Assembly (NCBI GenBank): GCA_943737045.1
Contig: CALSFV010000257.1
Span: forward strand, 186,001 to 250,000
Reading direction: 5' to 3'
Length of the DNA stretch: 64,000 nucleotides
Source: Parapristionchus giblindavisi
Taxonomy: Eukaryota > Nematoda > Chromadorea > Rhabditida > Diplogasteridae
Under the pieces are notes generated by a model, which saw only the letters and a list, made by a program, of their open reading frames with translations, was not told the DNA's origin and did no database searches. Below are positions 10,780 through 21,332 of the stretch, one piece after another. The position numbers and the translations under genes are program-made. How positions within the stretch are numbered: position 1 is the stretch's first letter; each line of letters starts with the position of its first letter.

Positions 10780-13700
10780 ATGAATAATACTGTGAATAAT
10801 AGCAAGAGAACAGCTAAAAGGAAGGTATGTCTCTCAATGATACTTGTGCATCTAAAAATGATAGTCATGAACGGTGTGAATTAATCTGAATGGATCAAAC
10901 GGATTGTGAGGGATCCGGCAATTTTCTTTATTTTCATTAATTTTTTTTATCCTTCGAATCTACTATATCAAAAGAAATATGGCCGAAATATTGCCTTTTA
11001 ACAAAAAATCATTGCTTTCCGATGAATAAATTGCTCCGATTATACGCTGAATTAATTGGCCGGGCACTTTCATTTTTTGAGGGAGCAAAACAGTTTTCAT
11101 GCCAGGGGAACCCAGGTGGTCGTTTTGCCGTTCGAAATCAACGATTAATCCCGATTCAATCTAGTAATGAATTTAAAATAAGACAGAAATATTAAATAAT
11201 ACTTCACCTGTTTGATTACCAGAGGAATATTGATTTGTTCCAGTATTCTTCCGATTCCAATCAAGATATGAATGAACTATCGATTAATGAACTAGATAAT
11301 TCTGTAGGTTTATGTTCTGATGTCCAAAAATCAATTATTATATTCAGGTAGGAAGTCTTCGTCGACAATTAACGGCTAAGAATGTTCGTTGTTCTCATCA
11401 ATCGATTGATTGTATCTCTATGATACCGTACTCAGCTACAGTAATACTTTCGTTTTAGGAGGAACTGAAGAAAAAGTTGTATGCGGCTATATCTCATATG
11501 GATAACACTGTTAGTTATTGATCTATCTTTTTACAATACGAAATTGTAACGCCAGCATTCAACATGGTCTTTTTAGATCATCGATCTTCAGAATGAAATC
11601 GATTCTGGAGACGAAGTCAGTAATTTATCTTTTTTTCCTTTGCTCTACTATGCTATTGATGGTTTTCGCTTAATAAGTTGTGTTATTGAATATAATAATT
11701 TATTCAGAATGATAAAATTATCGTGGGGCATCAAAGATTTGAACCGAGTGGAGATTTAGAGGTATTCGTGGATTCGTCGTAGTATTTACCTAATTTCGTT
11801 CAGATTGTAGAACTTAAACGTATATTGGCAGCTAAAGAGGTAGGCCACACATAATCGATTTGGGAAATATCGATTATTATAGGAAGAAGTCAAGGCAAAA
11901 ATTTGTATGATCATCTCCGAAAGAGATAATACGGTAAGTTCCTCTCAAAAGATTGAGTACGATTTAATTTATTGATTTAATTTTATTCAGATCGATGCTA
12001 TCGATCGACAAATTGGTGGTGCAGAAGAGGTTAATATTCTGGAATTCAGGCCTTGTTTTCCAAATATCAAATTATTCCAATATATTCAGGGTGAATATAA
12101 TGAAACTTATATGGAAAATAAAGCAGACAAGGATACTCAGGTATTTAAAAAAATATTTTTTTTGTTTGAATCAATTTCTCTCGAGTTAATATCATATTAA
12201 AGTAATTTACAAAATCTTCGATTACTGTACTATTTATAGATCGAAGAGTTGAAGATCGCTTTGGAGCAGTCAAAGGTTAGTACAGGGACTAGTCGTGGGA
12301 AGTCAATATCATTTATCGTGATAGTTACGTGGAGTTAAAATCTTTGAAGAGTAGATGGAAAAGTGAAAAGTAGTGTTACTTTTGTGATAATAAAAGTAGT
12401 TGGAATAGTAATCCAACACTCGCATAAACGGTTTTTTTTGTAAGAGTTTGTCAATTACGATGATATGCTGCTTTTCCTTTTAGAATCGTAAAATTAACAC
12501 TACTTTTCACTTTTACAAAATATTAACACCCCATTGCTAAAAGGATTGTTCCGTAAATGAGCTCTTGTTTTTTAGTCGGAAACAAGAGAACTTCTGATGA
12601 CGGAAAAATCTCTTCGAGCAGTTATTGCTATGCACAGAAAGAATTTGGAAGTTGAAAAGGAGAAGAATAAGAAGCTTACAGAGGCTAACGCACAACTCCA
12701 GTTCACCGTAATTACTTCATTTTTTTAAAACTTTTATTCTGAGAGTTTTTTTAAAAATCAGTTGACATTAAAATTATTACGACATCGGTTTGCAAGATCA
12801 TCCACAGTGCTGGTCAAAAATTCTATGATAGTTCATATTCTACAGGATATTTAGTAGGCGGATCAATGAAACTCGATATTGATCCTACATCACATATTTG
12901 CACTGTTCTGTGGTACTACGTTTTTCGTGTTCAGTGGAGCACTCTGAGCATCCTATCGCTTGAATACATCTTGCGAAATGGATTTCTATTTCATATTGAA
13001 TATCCCCCAAAGTCCTGTTTGACTCCCTCAAGACTGTATACTACGCATGCACAAAACAATTGAGAGGAGTTTTGCAAACAACGAAGAAAAAAACAACAAA
13101 AAAATCAAAGCAATCAGAATTTGCAAGAAATCGATTTAAGACACCGGCTCAGTAAGATTCGAGGGTTGAGTCGGTGACCACGGACATCGACCTCACCGAT
13201 TTGGCTCAAAATTTTTTTGTGGATACCCCCATGGGCCCCCATCACAAAATGGGTATTCATTTGTGCTGGTTCCTTGAAACACAGATGTGGCGGGTTTTCA
13301 AAATTTGAAAACTCGATTTTCACCGAAAAAAAATGGAGCGACCTTGGACCAATGTTAGTGTCGATTAATTATAAGTATAAATAGACAACAAAAACTGGCT
13401 ATACGACGGTCCGGAGATCCGATCGCAAACTGATTTTTTTACTTCATTAAAACATTCTAAAATTAATTAAAATTTTAAAACAAAAAAGTGCAGTCCAATT
13501 TTTGTCTCATCTTATAGAGCAAAAAATTCCGCGTCGAATGAGCGAAAAAAATTAAAAATCGAAAGATACCTATTTTGAGAAAAATGGACCTGAAGATGAC
13601 CCGAAAATATTTTTGTTTTCGAAACCCCTCATGTTTGTACTCATATTGAAGAGCTCGTCGAGTAGAACAACTTTCATGTTGAACGTTTTGTCTGAAACTC

Positions 13701-15702
13701 ATGTACAAGAGAATTACATGAATTAAGATTTACTGGATCCTAATCGTTTAGATATCTTGTATCTTGAGAACAAACGACTTTCATAGAATACGACTAACAT
13801 GGGAAATGATGTACTCGACGAGTTCTTTAAAATGAGTATAAACATGGCAAGGTTTCGACAACTTTTTTTTTCATGACCACTTTATAGACCATGTTTTTCA
13901 GAATAGGGGCCGACAATTTTTTTCGTGAAACAACAAATTAAGTATGGATTTTTGAGTTCTACAATATAGGCGTAATCAATTTGTGCACAAAAAAATTTTT
14001 ACTTTCGTTTAACACAAAATTTTGGTGAACAACCGTGTGAATAAATAAAAGTCATGTAATTCTCTTGTACACGAGTTTCAGACATGACGTTCAACATGAA
14101 TGTTGTTCTACTCGACGAGCTCTTCAATATGAGTACAAACATGAGGGGTTTTGAAAACAAAAATATTTTCGGGTCATCTTCAGGTCCATTTTTCTCAAAG
14201 TAGGTATCTTTCGATTTTTCAATTTTTTCGCTCATTCGACGCGGAATTTTTTGCTCTATAAGATGAGATAAAAATTGGACAGCAGTTTTTTCTTTTAAAA
14301 TTTTAATTAATTTTAGAATGTTTTAATGAAGTAAAAAAATCAGTTTGCGATCGGATCTCCGGATCGTCGTATAGCCAGTTTTTGTTGTCTATTTATACTT
14401 ATAATTAATCGACACTAACATTGGTCCTAGGTCGCTCCATTTTTTTTCGGTGAAAATCGAGTTTTCAAATTTCGTAAACCCGCCACATCTGTGTTTCAAG
14501 GAACCAGCCCAAATGAATACCCATTTTGTGATGGGGGACCATGGGGGTATCCATAAAATAATTTTTGGCCAAATCGGTGAGGTCGATGTCCGGCACTTCC
14601 TGGAATCTCACTGAGCCGGTGTCTTAAAAAAAGTTCATAAAATCTCAATTTATTTTTTATCAAGAGCTTGGCTTAAATAAGTGGTTGTACCATAGAATAG
14701 TGCAAGTATATCATGTATAATTAACACATATCCTCGATAATATAAAATATCATTGTATTTTGGTCAGTATTTTGTATTCTCAAATAGCAAATATTTTCCA
14801 TTTTAGCTGACTAACGAAGGGACATTGCGAATGAGTCTTACCAATATTTCGACGCTAATTGAGAATAAAGAAGTTATGTCTAAGCCCACGATGATATCTG
14901 GAATGAGCTGGTTCGAATTTATCGATTTGTTGGCTTTTGAAATATTCTAAATCTGAACTTTTGAGCCTGAAGGCACCTCAGAATATATTTTTTGTTCCAG
15001 GAAAATTACAGTAGAGAAAAAGAAGAAGAAATTAATTGATTATCTATCTGTTTATCTCTGCCGCAATAACTTTGATGCAGGGTAAGTCAGTTAATATTTT
15101 TGTTTCCTGTTCATTCAATCGTTTTAATTATTTTACAGTGTCTGGCCATGTACTGTAACGTCCAAGATTCGGATCATCGCTCTGAATAAAAAATCAAAGA
15201 ACTTGGAGTGTGATCTTAATCACACTTTCACAGAAAGTTCAAAGAGTATTGGATATCCCGAATGTATTACTTGGAAGGTATATTTCATTTATTATTTAAA
15301 TTAAAATGGAACTAGATCTTAATAAACACTATCGAATTCTAATTAACATTTTCATTTTTTATCATAAAACTGACTCAGTAAAAAATCGATAGAGCAGTCA
15401 TGTACTCCTGTTTTGCAGGGTAATATTTTAGTTCTTTTTATTTACTTTTTAGTTACTATTTCGGTTCATGAGTATGTACATAGAGAAAAAGTAAATGAAA
15501 TGTAGGTTACTTATCGTGCGCTACTTTCTGTAATATTACCCTGTAAAACCGGGGTATTTGGATATTAGTAAATTAGAAGTATTTATTATACTCAACGAAG
15601 GAATTCTCTCAGGATCTTCTCGATTCATCGAAGGGATACGTTGAAGATGATACGATTGTTATCGAGATTGCTATAAGAGTATACCCGAAACATTCCAATT
15701 AG
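10780..15702 (+). CDS. G4: coiled-coil MATH protein (reference intact long form)
   Basis: Exons: 10780-10824, 11244-11303, 11348-11383, 11459-11509, 11577-11615, 11708-11761, 11804-11839, 11883-11933, 11991-12029, 12090-12140, 12240-12275, 12576-12707, 14807-14910, 15001-15081, 15139-15277, 15613-15702; 347 aa. Residues 1-35 are a polar start (MNNTVNNSKRTAKRK). Residues 36-77 (36+51+39 nt exons) and 96-137 (again 36+51+39 nt) are two copies of a 42-aa coiled-coil repeat. A third lies in 155-210 (IEELKIALEQSK; EKSLRAVIAMHRKNLEVEKE). MATH spans 211-347: TLRMSLTNIS, Trp split by a phase-2 intron, KITVEKK, YLSVYLC, VWPCTVTSKIRII, HTFTESS, CITWK, DLLDSSKGYVEDD. No RING, BTB or signal peptide. MATH domains bind peptide motifs of partners, and coiled coil plus MATH recalls TRAF trimers. 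An adaptor role is inference. A 1.5-kb palindrome sits in the intron before MATH. Confidence 0.92.
12331..12533. mobile_element. Palindromic MITE in G4 intron (shared with G12)
   Basis: GTGAAAAGTAGTGTTA near 12363 and TAACACTACTTTTCAC near 12495 form the core of an inverted repeat with outer GGAGTTAAAAT / AATATTAACACCCC. The same element is in the same G12 intron (48345-48586), so it predates that duplication. Confidence 0.65.
12755..13135 (+). repeat. Conserved intronic block shared by G4 and G12
   Basis: This 380-bp stretch is nearly identical to 48808-49200 in G12. In G12 it keeps an open frame (TSVCKIIYSAGQKFYD..., 149 codons); here the matching frame is broken after about 65 codons. No family is recognised. 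It may be an old transposon remnant or a retained intronic ORF. Confidence 0.45.
13140..14623. mobile_element. 1.48-kb TTAA-flanked palindrome in G4 intron
   Basis: TTAA at 13136-13139 and 14624-14627 flanks inverted ends GACACCGGCTCAGTAAGATT / AATCTCACTGAGCCGGTGTC. The arms (about 13140-13735 and 14045-14623) are long imperfect inverted copies around a 300-bp centre. The G12 intron continues directly across this point (GCAAGAAATCGAT then AAAAAAGTTCAT), giving a paralogous empty site. The TTAA duplication suggests mobilisation by a piggyBac-type transposase. None is encoded here. Confidence 0.85.
15405..15554. mobile_element. TA-flanked MITE in last intron of G4
   Basis: Ends CTCCTGTTTTGCAGGGTAAT and ATTACCCTGTAAAACCGGGG are inverted copies flanked by TA. 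The same element occupies the same intron of G12 (51198-51346). Confidence 0.65.
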
Positions 15703-16332
15703 AGCCATATTTCTTTTCTACTCGTACACTACAGCATCTGTGATTTTTGATCAATATTTTGATAGTAAATATTATTCTGAATTTTCCACTTCTACCGTTT
15801 TAGGATAATCAAAATTAATCTTTTAATTTGATTTCGTAGATTTTTTCTGATTGTTAATGCTTTGTTTCATGAGCTTGTCACACAATTGATCGATTAGTAG
15901 TCGTCCACATAACTTTAGTTAAAGGAGACTTACATTCAAGTTATTATCGTTATCGTTTGATACAATAATATCTTTAATTTGCATTTGTTCATGTTAAATT
16001 GACATCATTGTTATATTATGTGCCTTTTCTTTCCTTGTTGAGTAGATTGTTCATTTAAATGTTGACTTAGTCGACTAGTTCATTATTGATTTCGTTCATC
16101 CTTTTTTTAAAATTCCGTATATACAGAGTTTTTATCAATAAAATTGCTTTTTGTTTTGAAAATCCGTGGTGTTATTGTTAAGGTCGAACAGCCTGTCTGG
16201 AGTATCTGGAGTTTGTTATTTTTCGCTTTTACAATTCTCTCAGAAGGAATATATTATATTTCTGTGCTATGCAATTTAATGTTTCAATATTTTTTCATAC
16301 TTTGATTGACTTATTGCTAAGATCTTCCTTCC
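15703..16332 (+). other. Intergenic region G4 to G5
   Basis: 3' flank of G4 with AATAAA at 16138-16143, about 195 nt before the G5 ATG. A closely similar region follows G12. No gene seen. Confidence 0.45.
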
Positions 16333-19300
16333 ATGAGCGGAACGGAGAATACACCTTTCAATCAACTAAACAATGTATGTCATAAGGTCTGACTATCAAT
16401 GTTGATTTATTTACAGGATTGCTCTGAGCCTACCGTAGTTTATCAAGGCTCTACTTCATTATCGATTGATGGATCCGATAATACAGTGCGTTTGTGTTAT
16501 GATATAAACTTTAAAAAATATTTATTTACTGTTTGCAGAGTGGAACTCTCCGCCGGAAGTTGACTACCACGAATGTTTGTGATTCTAATCAATCGATAAA
16601 TCTCTTGAGATACTGTATACTACAGTAATATTTTCGTTATAGGACGAGCTGAAGAGGAAGTTACGTATGGCTATCTCTAAGAAAGATAAGATGGTATGTT
16701 ATTGATTTTTGGGGTATTATGACATCTCAATTCAATTCATTCTTTAGATCATTGACCTTCAACAGCAAATCGAATGTGTGAAAGAGGTCAGTTATTTTTT
16801 TAACCTACTCTTGTTTCCTCTGAATGACAGAAAATCAATATATTGTCATAATTTGGCATTATATAAATGATTATGCATTCATATATGTATCGTTTAGAAT
16901 GATAAAATATCTATAAATGTTAGTGCAGAGAAGAAGCAGTTCTATCCGAGTGGAGATGTGGAGGTTTGTTTATTATTCTGAATCTTATGAGAAGTTTAAT
17001 TTAGTTGGATGAGCTCAGACGTGAATTGGATTCTAAAGAGGTATTTCATTACAGTCAATCGATTTGGGAATTATCGATTGCGTTTAGGAACAAGTAAAAG
17101 CTATTCTTCGAACGATTATCCATGAAAGAAATAGAATGGTAAGCTTTTAACAAAATTTTAGTTAAAATGCGGTATTGTGTGTGATGTATTTGTATGCTTC
17201 ATCTTGTTCAGATCAATGATATCGAACAACACATTGATGATTCGGATGAGGTTTGTTTCTCTTGTAAAATTTGAAATTAAATAATAATATATCAGTTTTA
17301 CTGTTTGTTTTTAAAAAAAAGTTTGACAAAGCTTTTAATGGTGAAAATGCGTGACTGTCAGGAAATGTTTTCTTGTGTTCAAATTCATTGAGGAGATTGT
17401 CGGATGGTATTCGCCATTACTAGTTCAGATTAAAAACATACAAGAGAACCACCAAAGTAGATTTTATTTTCGATTTTCCTTAGGATGCACCGTTAGGAGC
17501 TCTACTATTTTCTTGTCAATGATTTGAATCGTCGATATCTATCGATTTTTGAACGAATTCCTTTACGAAATCATTTCAGGATGGATATTATGACATTGAC
17601 AAGGAAAATAAAGTAGACATGAAGTCTCAGGTATTTAGAAATATGTATAATCTTTCATTATGAGTTAATATCGAGTAGTAGTTTTCAAAAAGCTTTTAAT
17701 GACTGTACTTTTACTAGATCGAAGATCTGAAGCTCGCTTTGGAGCAATCAAAGGTTGGTATTTGGTGTCAGTGGGGGTTATTGGGGGGGGGGGGGGTGCG
17801 GGCCCGCTACCCGAATGGGTAACTCTTGTGATTAGTCCTTAATGCGGTGTTACATTTACGAGACGGATATATGTCCGTCAACTTCAATTTCTAGTGTGTG
17901 GTTACAAGTGGGAACCCTGGTTAACAATTGGAATGCGGTAGGAAGTTACCGTAACCAAACAAATAACTGAAAAATTTAGGTTGATGGGATCCGTTTCGCA
18001 AATGTAACACTGCATAAAAAATGTAGGTAGCGCATGTACCAGTAATGATTTCGACCTGAAAAGCTTAAAAAATTGTGACCTAATTTTCCGAGTGGGTACT
18101 TTAAAGAAGTCAGAATTTCCTGAATTTGCTAATAGATTTGCTAATAAAAATACCGGGGAGTGCTATTGACAATCACTGAAACATTGTATCTTCTGTAGTT
18201 ACAATCGGGATTTTATTTTTAGGCGGAATCAAACGAACTTCGACTTACCGAAAAATCTCTTCGAGTCGTTATTTCTATCCACAAAAAGGATTTGAAAGTT
18301 GAAAAAGAGAAGAATGAGGAGCTTACAATTGCAATATCAAAACTCCAATCAACTGTAGTTAGTGACTTTTAATTTGCAATTTTAATGGTGTTTTGATGGA
18401 AAATTCTGAGAGTTTTAAAAATCAATTGACTAAAAAATATGAACTATGAGACGGTTTGCAAGACCATATGTTCTCGAATAAAATATATTTTCCATTTTAG
18501 CAGACTAACGAAGGAACATTGCGAATGAGTGTTAACAATATTTCGACGTTAATTGAGAATCGGAAAGTTCAGTCTATGCCCATGATGATAGCTGGTATAA
18601 CCTGGTGCGATTTTTTATCGATTACTTGGCTTTTGAAATATTCTCCATATGAACTTTGTTTCAGGCATTTTTCAGTGGAAAAAAAGAAAGATATTGATTA
18701 TCTGTCTGTTTTTCTCTACTGCAATAACTCTGAAGCATGGTATGTTAATAATTTTCTTTTCCTGATTACAGGGTGCGCCAAAATTACCCGAACTGATTTC
18801 ACCATTATGATTCCCAGGCCCCCAATGCAAATGCGCAACCCCTATTGCAGCATCATGACGAGTGATCATTGGCCACTCCCTATTCAAGGTTTCAAGTCAG
18901 TTAGTCAAGTCTTCTAGTAATGGGGAAGTAAAGTCGACTGCGACCCCTCATTCTCAAGTGTACAAGGTAGATTGTCATAGTTCATCAGCTCGGCTTTCAC
19001 GAGTCGGCTGTATCCGATACCGGTATCGTGTACCAAGATCTTGGTACTGACAAGGAACGTCGGGGCAGAGGTAGACCGATTTCAGTTTCCACCGCTACGA
19101 ACCAAGATCCCATCCGAAAGATGGTGTTTCGAAACCACAAGTTTACGATCTGGAGACTCGATATCTCGAACACTTCCATTCTTCGTCTCCTCAGGTCTCA
19201 GCTGACTCTTCTGCCTTACAAGTACAGTAAACTGTTAGAACCGAATGAGCGACAGATCAAGCTCCGTTGAGAACGGTGAGCTCAACTTTTTATGCGTTGT

Positions 19301-20629
19301 GCTAGGTCCGCGCACTTCAGCACGATGTTCAGCGAAGAGAATATCTTACCTTCAAAGACAACCTGAATATCGAGAACAACAGAATCATTGCCTGTGATCT
19401 TAAAGAATCCTACAAGACGGCTGGGGTCATGGGTCATATCAGTCTTCCACACTACGCCAAGGTTTTAGCTGATGTTTGCCCAACTGGAAAGTCCACTCTT
19501 GTTTTGCCACTCCATGCGTCTAGATCAATAAGGCATATTATACCAAGCATATCCTCTAAGACGCGCTTCTACTCCGATACCATACCCACTTCGGTCAGGA
19601 CCACTAGACCTTTCGGCAAAATTCTGTCGTCAATGACATGACAAAGCTGACCCAGTCGTGGTTTTTCACCCAGGCACTCGGCAAAATCCATAACATTGAA
19701 TTACTTCCGAACTCTCCCAATCTCAACCTCCTCGACTGCAGTGCTTGGAGGTGTTGTAGGCCAAGATGTCCTCTATCAAGCACCAGACCCTCGACTCCCT
19801 CAGTGCTCCCCTTCTCAAGGCATGGGACGAACTCGATGACAACTACTTGCGGGAATCGGCAGTCGCATATGAGAAGAGACTCATGGCTTGTGTCAGAGCT
19901 AAAAGAGACCACGGCGAGATTCGCTAGTACACTACTGCTGCCCATATTCTTGATAAGCTTTACCATGAACCATATCACTCAGGTCACATTTCCAAGGGGA
20001 GATTCATATGGAGACAACAGTTCGGGTAATTATGGCGCACCCTGTAATCAATCGTTTTCCTTATTTTACAGTGTCTGGCCATGTACTGTAACATCCAAGA
20101 TTCGGATCGTTGCTCTCAAAGGAATATCGAAGGACTTCGAGCGTGATCTTAATCACACTTTCACCAAAAGTCCTGATAACATTGGATATGATACATATAT
20201 TTCTTTGAAGGTATATTTCGTGTATACTTGAAATAAACTAGAACTAGATCTTATTCATTCTAATTTACTCATATTTTGATATTAGTAAAACAGAAACAGT
20301 TATTTTGCTCAATAGGTACTGCCGTGCAAAGTCGTGCAGCTCTAATTTTCATTCATCAGCGACATTTAGCGGTCGTTATGTATAACGCTTTATTATCTTT
20401 TGCATATATTTATAACAAAGGTAATGCCAATAAAGCATTAAAAAGCGACAGCTAAAGGTAGCTGGTAAATGAAAATGATATAGAGAGCTGCACTACTGCA
20501 CGAATGCATAACCCTAATGCTCAACGAAGAAATTTTCAGGGTCTTATGGATCCATCGAAGGGATACGTTGAAGATGATACGATTGTTATTGAGATCGCTA
20601 TAAGAGTATACCCGAAACATTCCAATTAG
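16333..20629 (+). CDS. G5: coiled-coil MATH protein carrying a mariner-like element in an intron
   Basis: Exons: 16333-16374 (MSGTENTPFNQLNN), 16417-16485, 16539-16574, 16643-16693, 16748-16786, 16898-16963, 17005-17040, 17088-17138, 17212-17250, 17580-17630, 17718-17753, 18223-18357, 18501-18604, 18665-18739, 20072-20210, 20540-20629; about 352 aa. The coiled coil fills residues 38-217 (LRRKLTTTN, LKRKLRMAISKKDKM, LDELRRELDSKE, VKAILRTIIHERNRM, KSLRVVISIHKKD). MATH is 218-352: TLRMSVNNIS, HFSVEKKKDIDYLSVFLYC, VWPCTVTSKIRIV, HTFTKSPDNIGYD, LMDPSKGYVEDD. The last strand motif ISLK replaces the usual ITWK, so a conserved Trp is lost. The penultimate intron holds a 1.28-kb mariner-like insertion; removing it restores a 55-nt intron. 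Exons remain open. Confidence 0.88.
16820..17636 (+). repeat. Near-identical tract shared with G6 (22005-22812)
   Basis: Over about 810 bp, exons and introns alike match G6 with only a few single-base changes (for example ATTATCCATG versus ATTATTCATG). Sequence on either side diverges normally. G13, the other close relative of G5, differs more and lacks about 230 bp of one intron. This is the mark of recent gene conversion or local duplication. Confidence 0.8.
17783..17796 (+). repeat. Poly-G tract
   Basis: Fourteen consecutive G in a G5 intron. G13 has an 11-G tract at the matching place (53354-53364). Confidence 0.9.
18769..20044 (+). mobile_element. Decayed mariner/Tc1-like transposon in G5 intron
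   Basis: TA at 18767-18768 and 20045-20046 flanks a 1276-bp element with inverted ends CAGGGTGCGCCAAAATTACC / GGTAATTATGGCGCACCCTG. Its interior encodes a broken transposase in the + direction. Pieces in shifting frames include SVSTATNQDPIRKMVFR (about 19079), PNSPNLNLLDCSAW (near 19710, the catalytic-core PNSPDLNPLDYSVW motif of the superfamily) and HQTLDSLSAPLLKAWDELDD (near 19780). Stops and frameshifts make it inactive, but ends and target site are clean. Length fits a full mariner-like element. Confidence 0.88.
20313..20517. mobile_element. 205-bp MITE with 7-bp duplication in G5 last intron
   Basis: TGCTCAA at 20306-20312 and 20518-20524 flanks the insert. Inside, GTCGTGCAGCTCTAATTTTC and GAAAATGATATAGAGAGCTG are inverted. 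In G4 and G12 the intron reads straight through CTCAACGAAGG. A 7-8 bp duplication suggests a hAT-type source. Confidence 0.65.
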
Positions 20630-21310
20630 TCATATTTCTTTTACAACTGGTACACTACAGCATCTCTTATATTTGATCAATATTTTGATAGTTAATATCA
20701 TTCTGAATTTTCCACCTCTACCGTTTTAGAATAATCGAAATCAAACTTCGAGTTTGATTTCGTTTAAATTTAGTGCTTTTTAATGCTTTGTCTCGTGAAC
20801 TTGCTACACTTTGATGTACCTCTTCTTTTTTTTAATTGACCGATAAGTCGTCTACATATCTTTAGTTGGGGGAGACTTACATTCAAGTTATTATATATAA
20901 CTTGATCTCTTTCGAAACAATAATATCGTTGATTTGTTCATGTTAAATTGATAGCACAGATATACGGAATATGCGCCATTCCATGTTCTTACCTTGTTGA
21001 ATAGATTGTTGATTGCTTTTGTTACAGTAACTTTAATTTTTCATACAATTTATTATATTCTGAAATTTTAACAACTTCATTATCATTTGTAATACTCGGT
21101 TCTTTCCTCGATTGTGTTCGTTTTTCATTCCATTTTCTTTCCGTTCAGATTCATTAATTCATTCACTTTCTTAAATGGCGTACATGCATGAGTTGTGATC
21201 AATAAAATGTTCTGTTAATTATTATGTGGTATAGTTGGAATGGTCGATGAGCCTACTCTATATCTATTAACTATTATTGATTGATTCATTGGTATTTGAG
21301 AGCTTTCATC
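20630..21310 (+). other. Intergenic region G5 to G6
   Basis: 3' flank of G5, with AATAAA at 21201-21206. The sequence from CTTTCTTAAATGGCGTACA (21168) onward is repeated after G13, where it is interrupted by the TTAA element at 55272-56479. No gene seen. Confidence 0.5.
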
Positions 21311-21322
21311 TAAATTCTACAG
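21311..21322 (+). promoter_or_regulatory. Candidate spliced-leader acceptor upstream of G6
   Basis: AAATTCTACAG 10 nt before the ATG and about 115 nt after the AATAAA at 21201. The spacing would suit an operon-type spliced-leader site. The same block precedes G14. Confidence 0.4.
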
Positions 21323-21332
21323 TTGAAATATA

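Noticed and set aside
18519..18917. 132-codon frame read as one exon.
   Set aside because: It runs through two MATH exons, an unspliced intron and the mariner end. Family alignment shows splice sites at 18604, 18665 and 18739.
19028..20231. Three plus-strand open frames treated as separate genes.
   Set aside because: They are out-of-phase pieces of one decayed mariner-like transposase, the last running on into a G5 exon.
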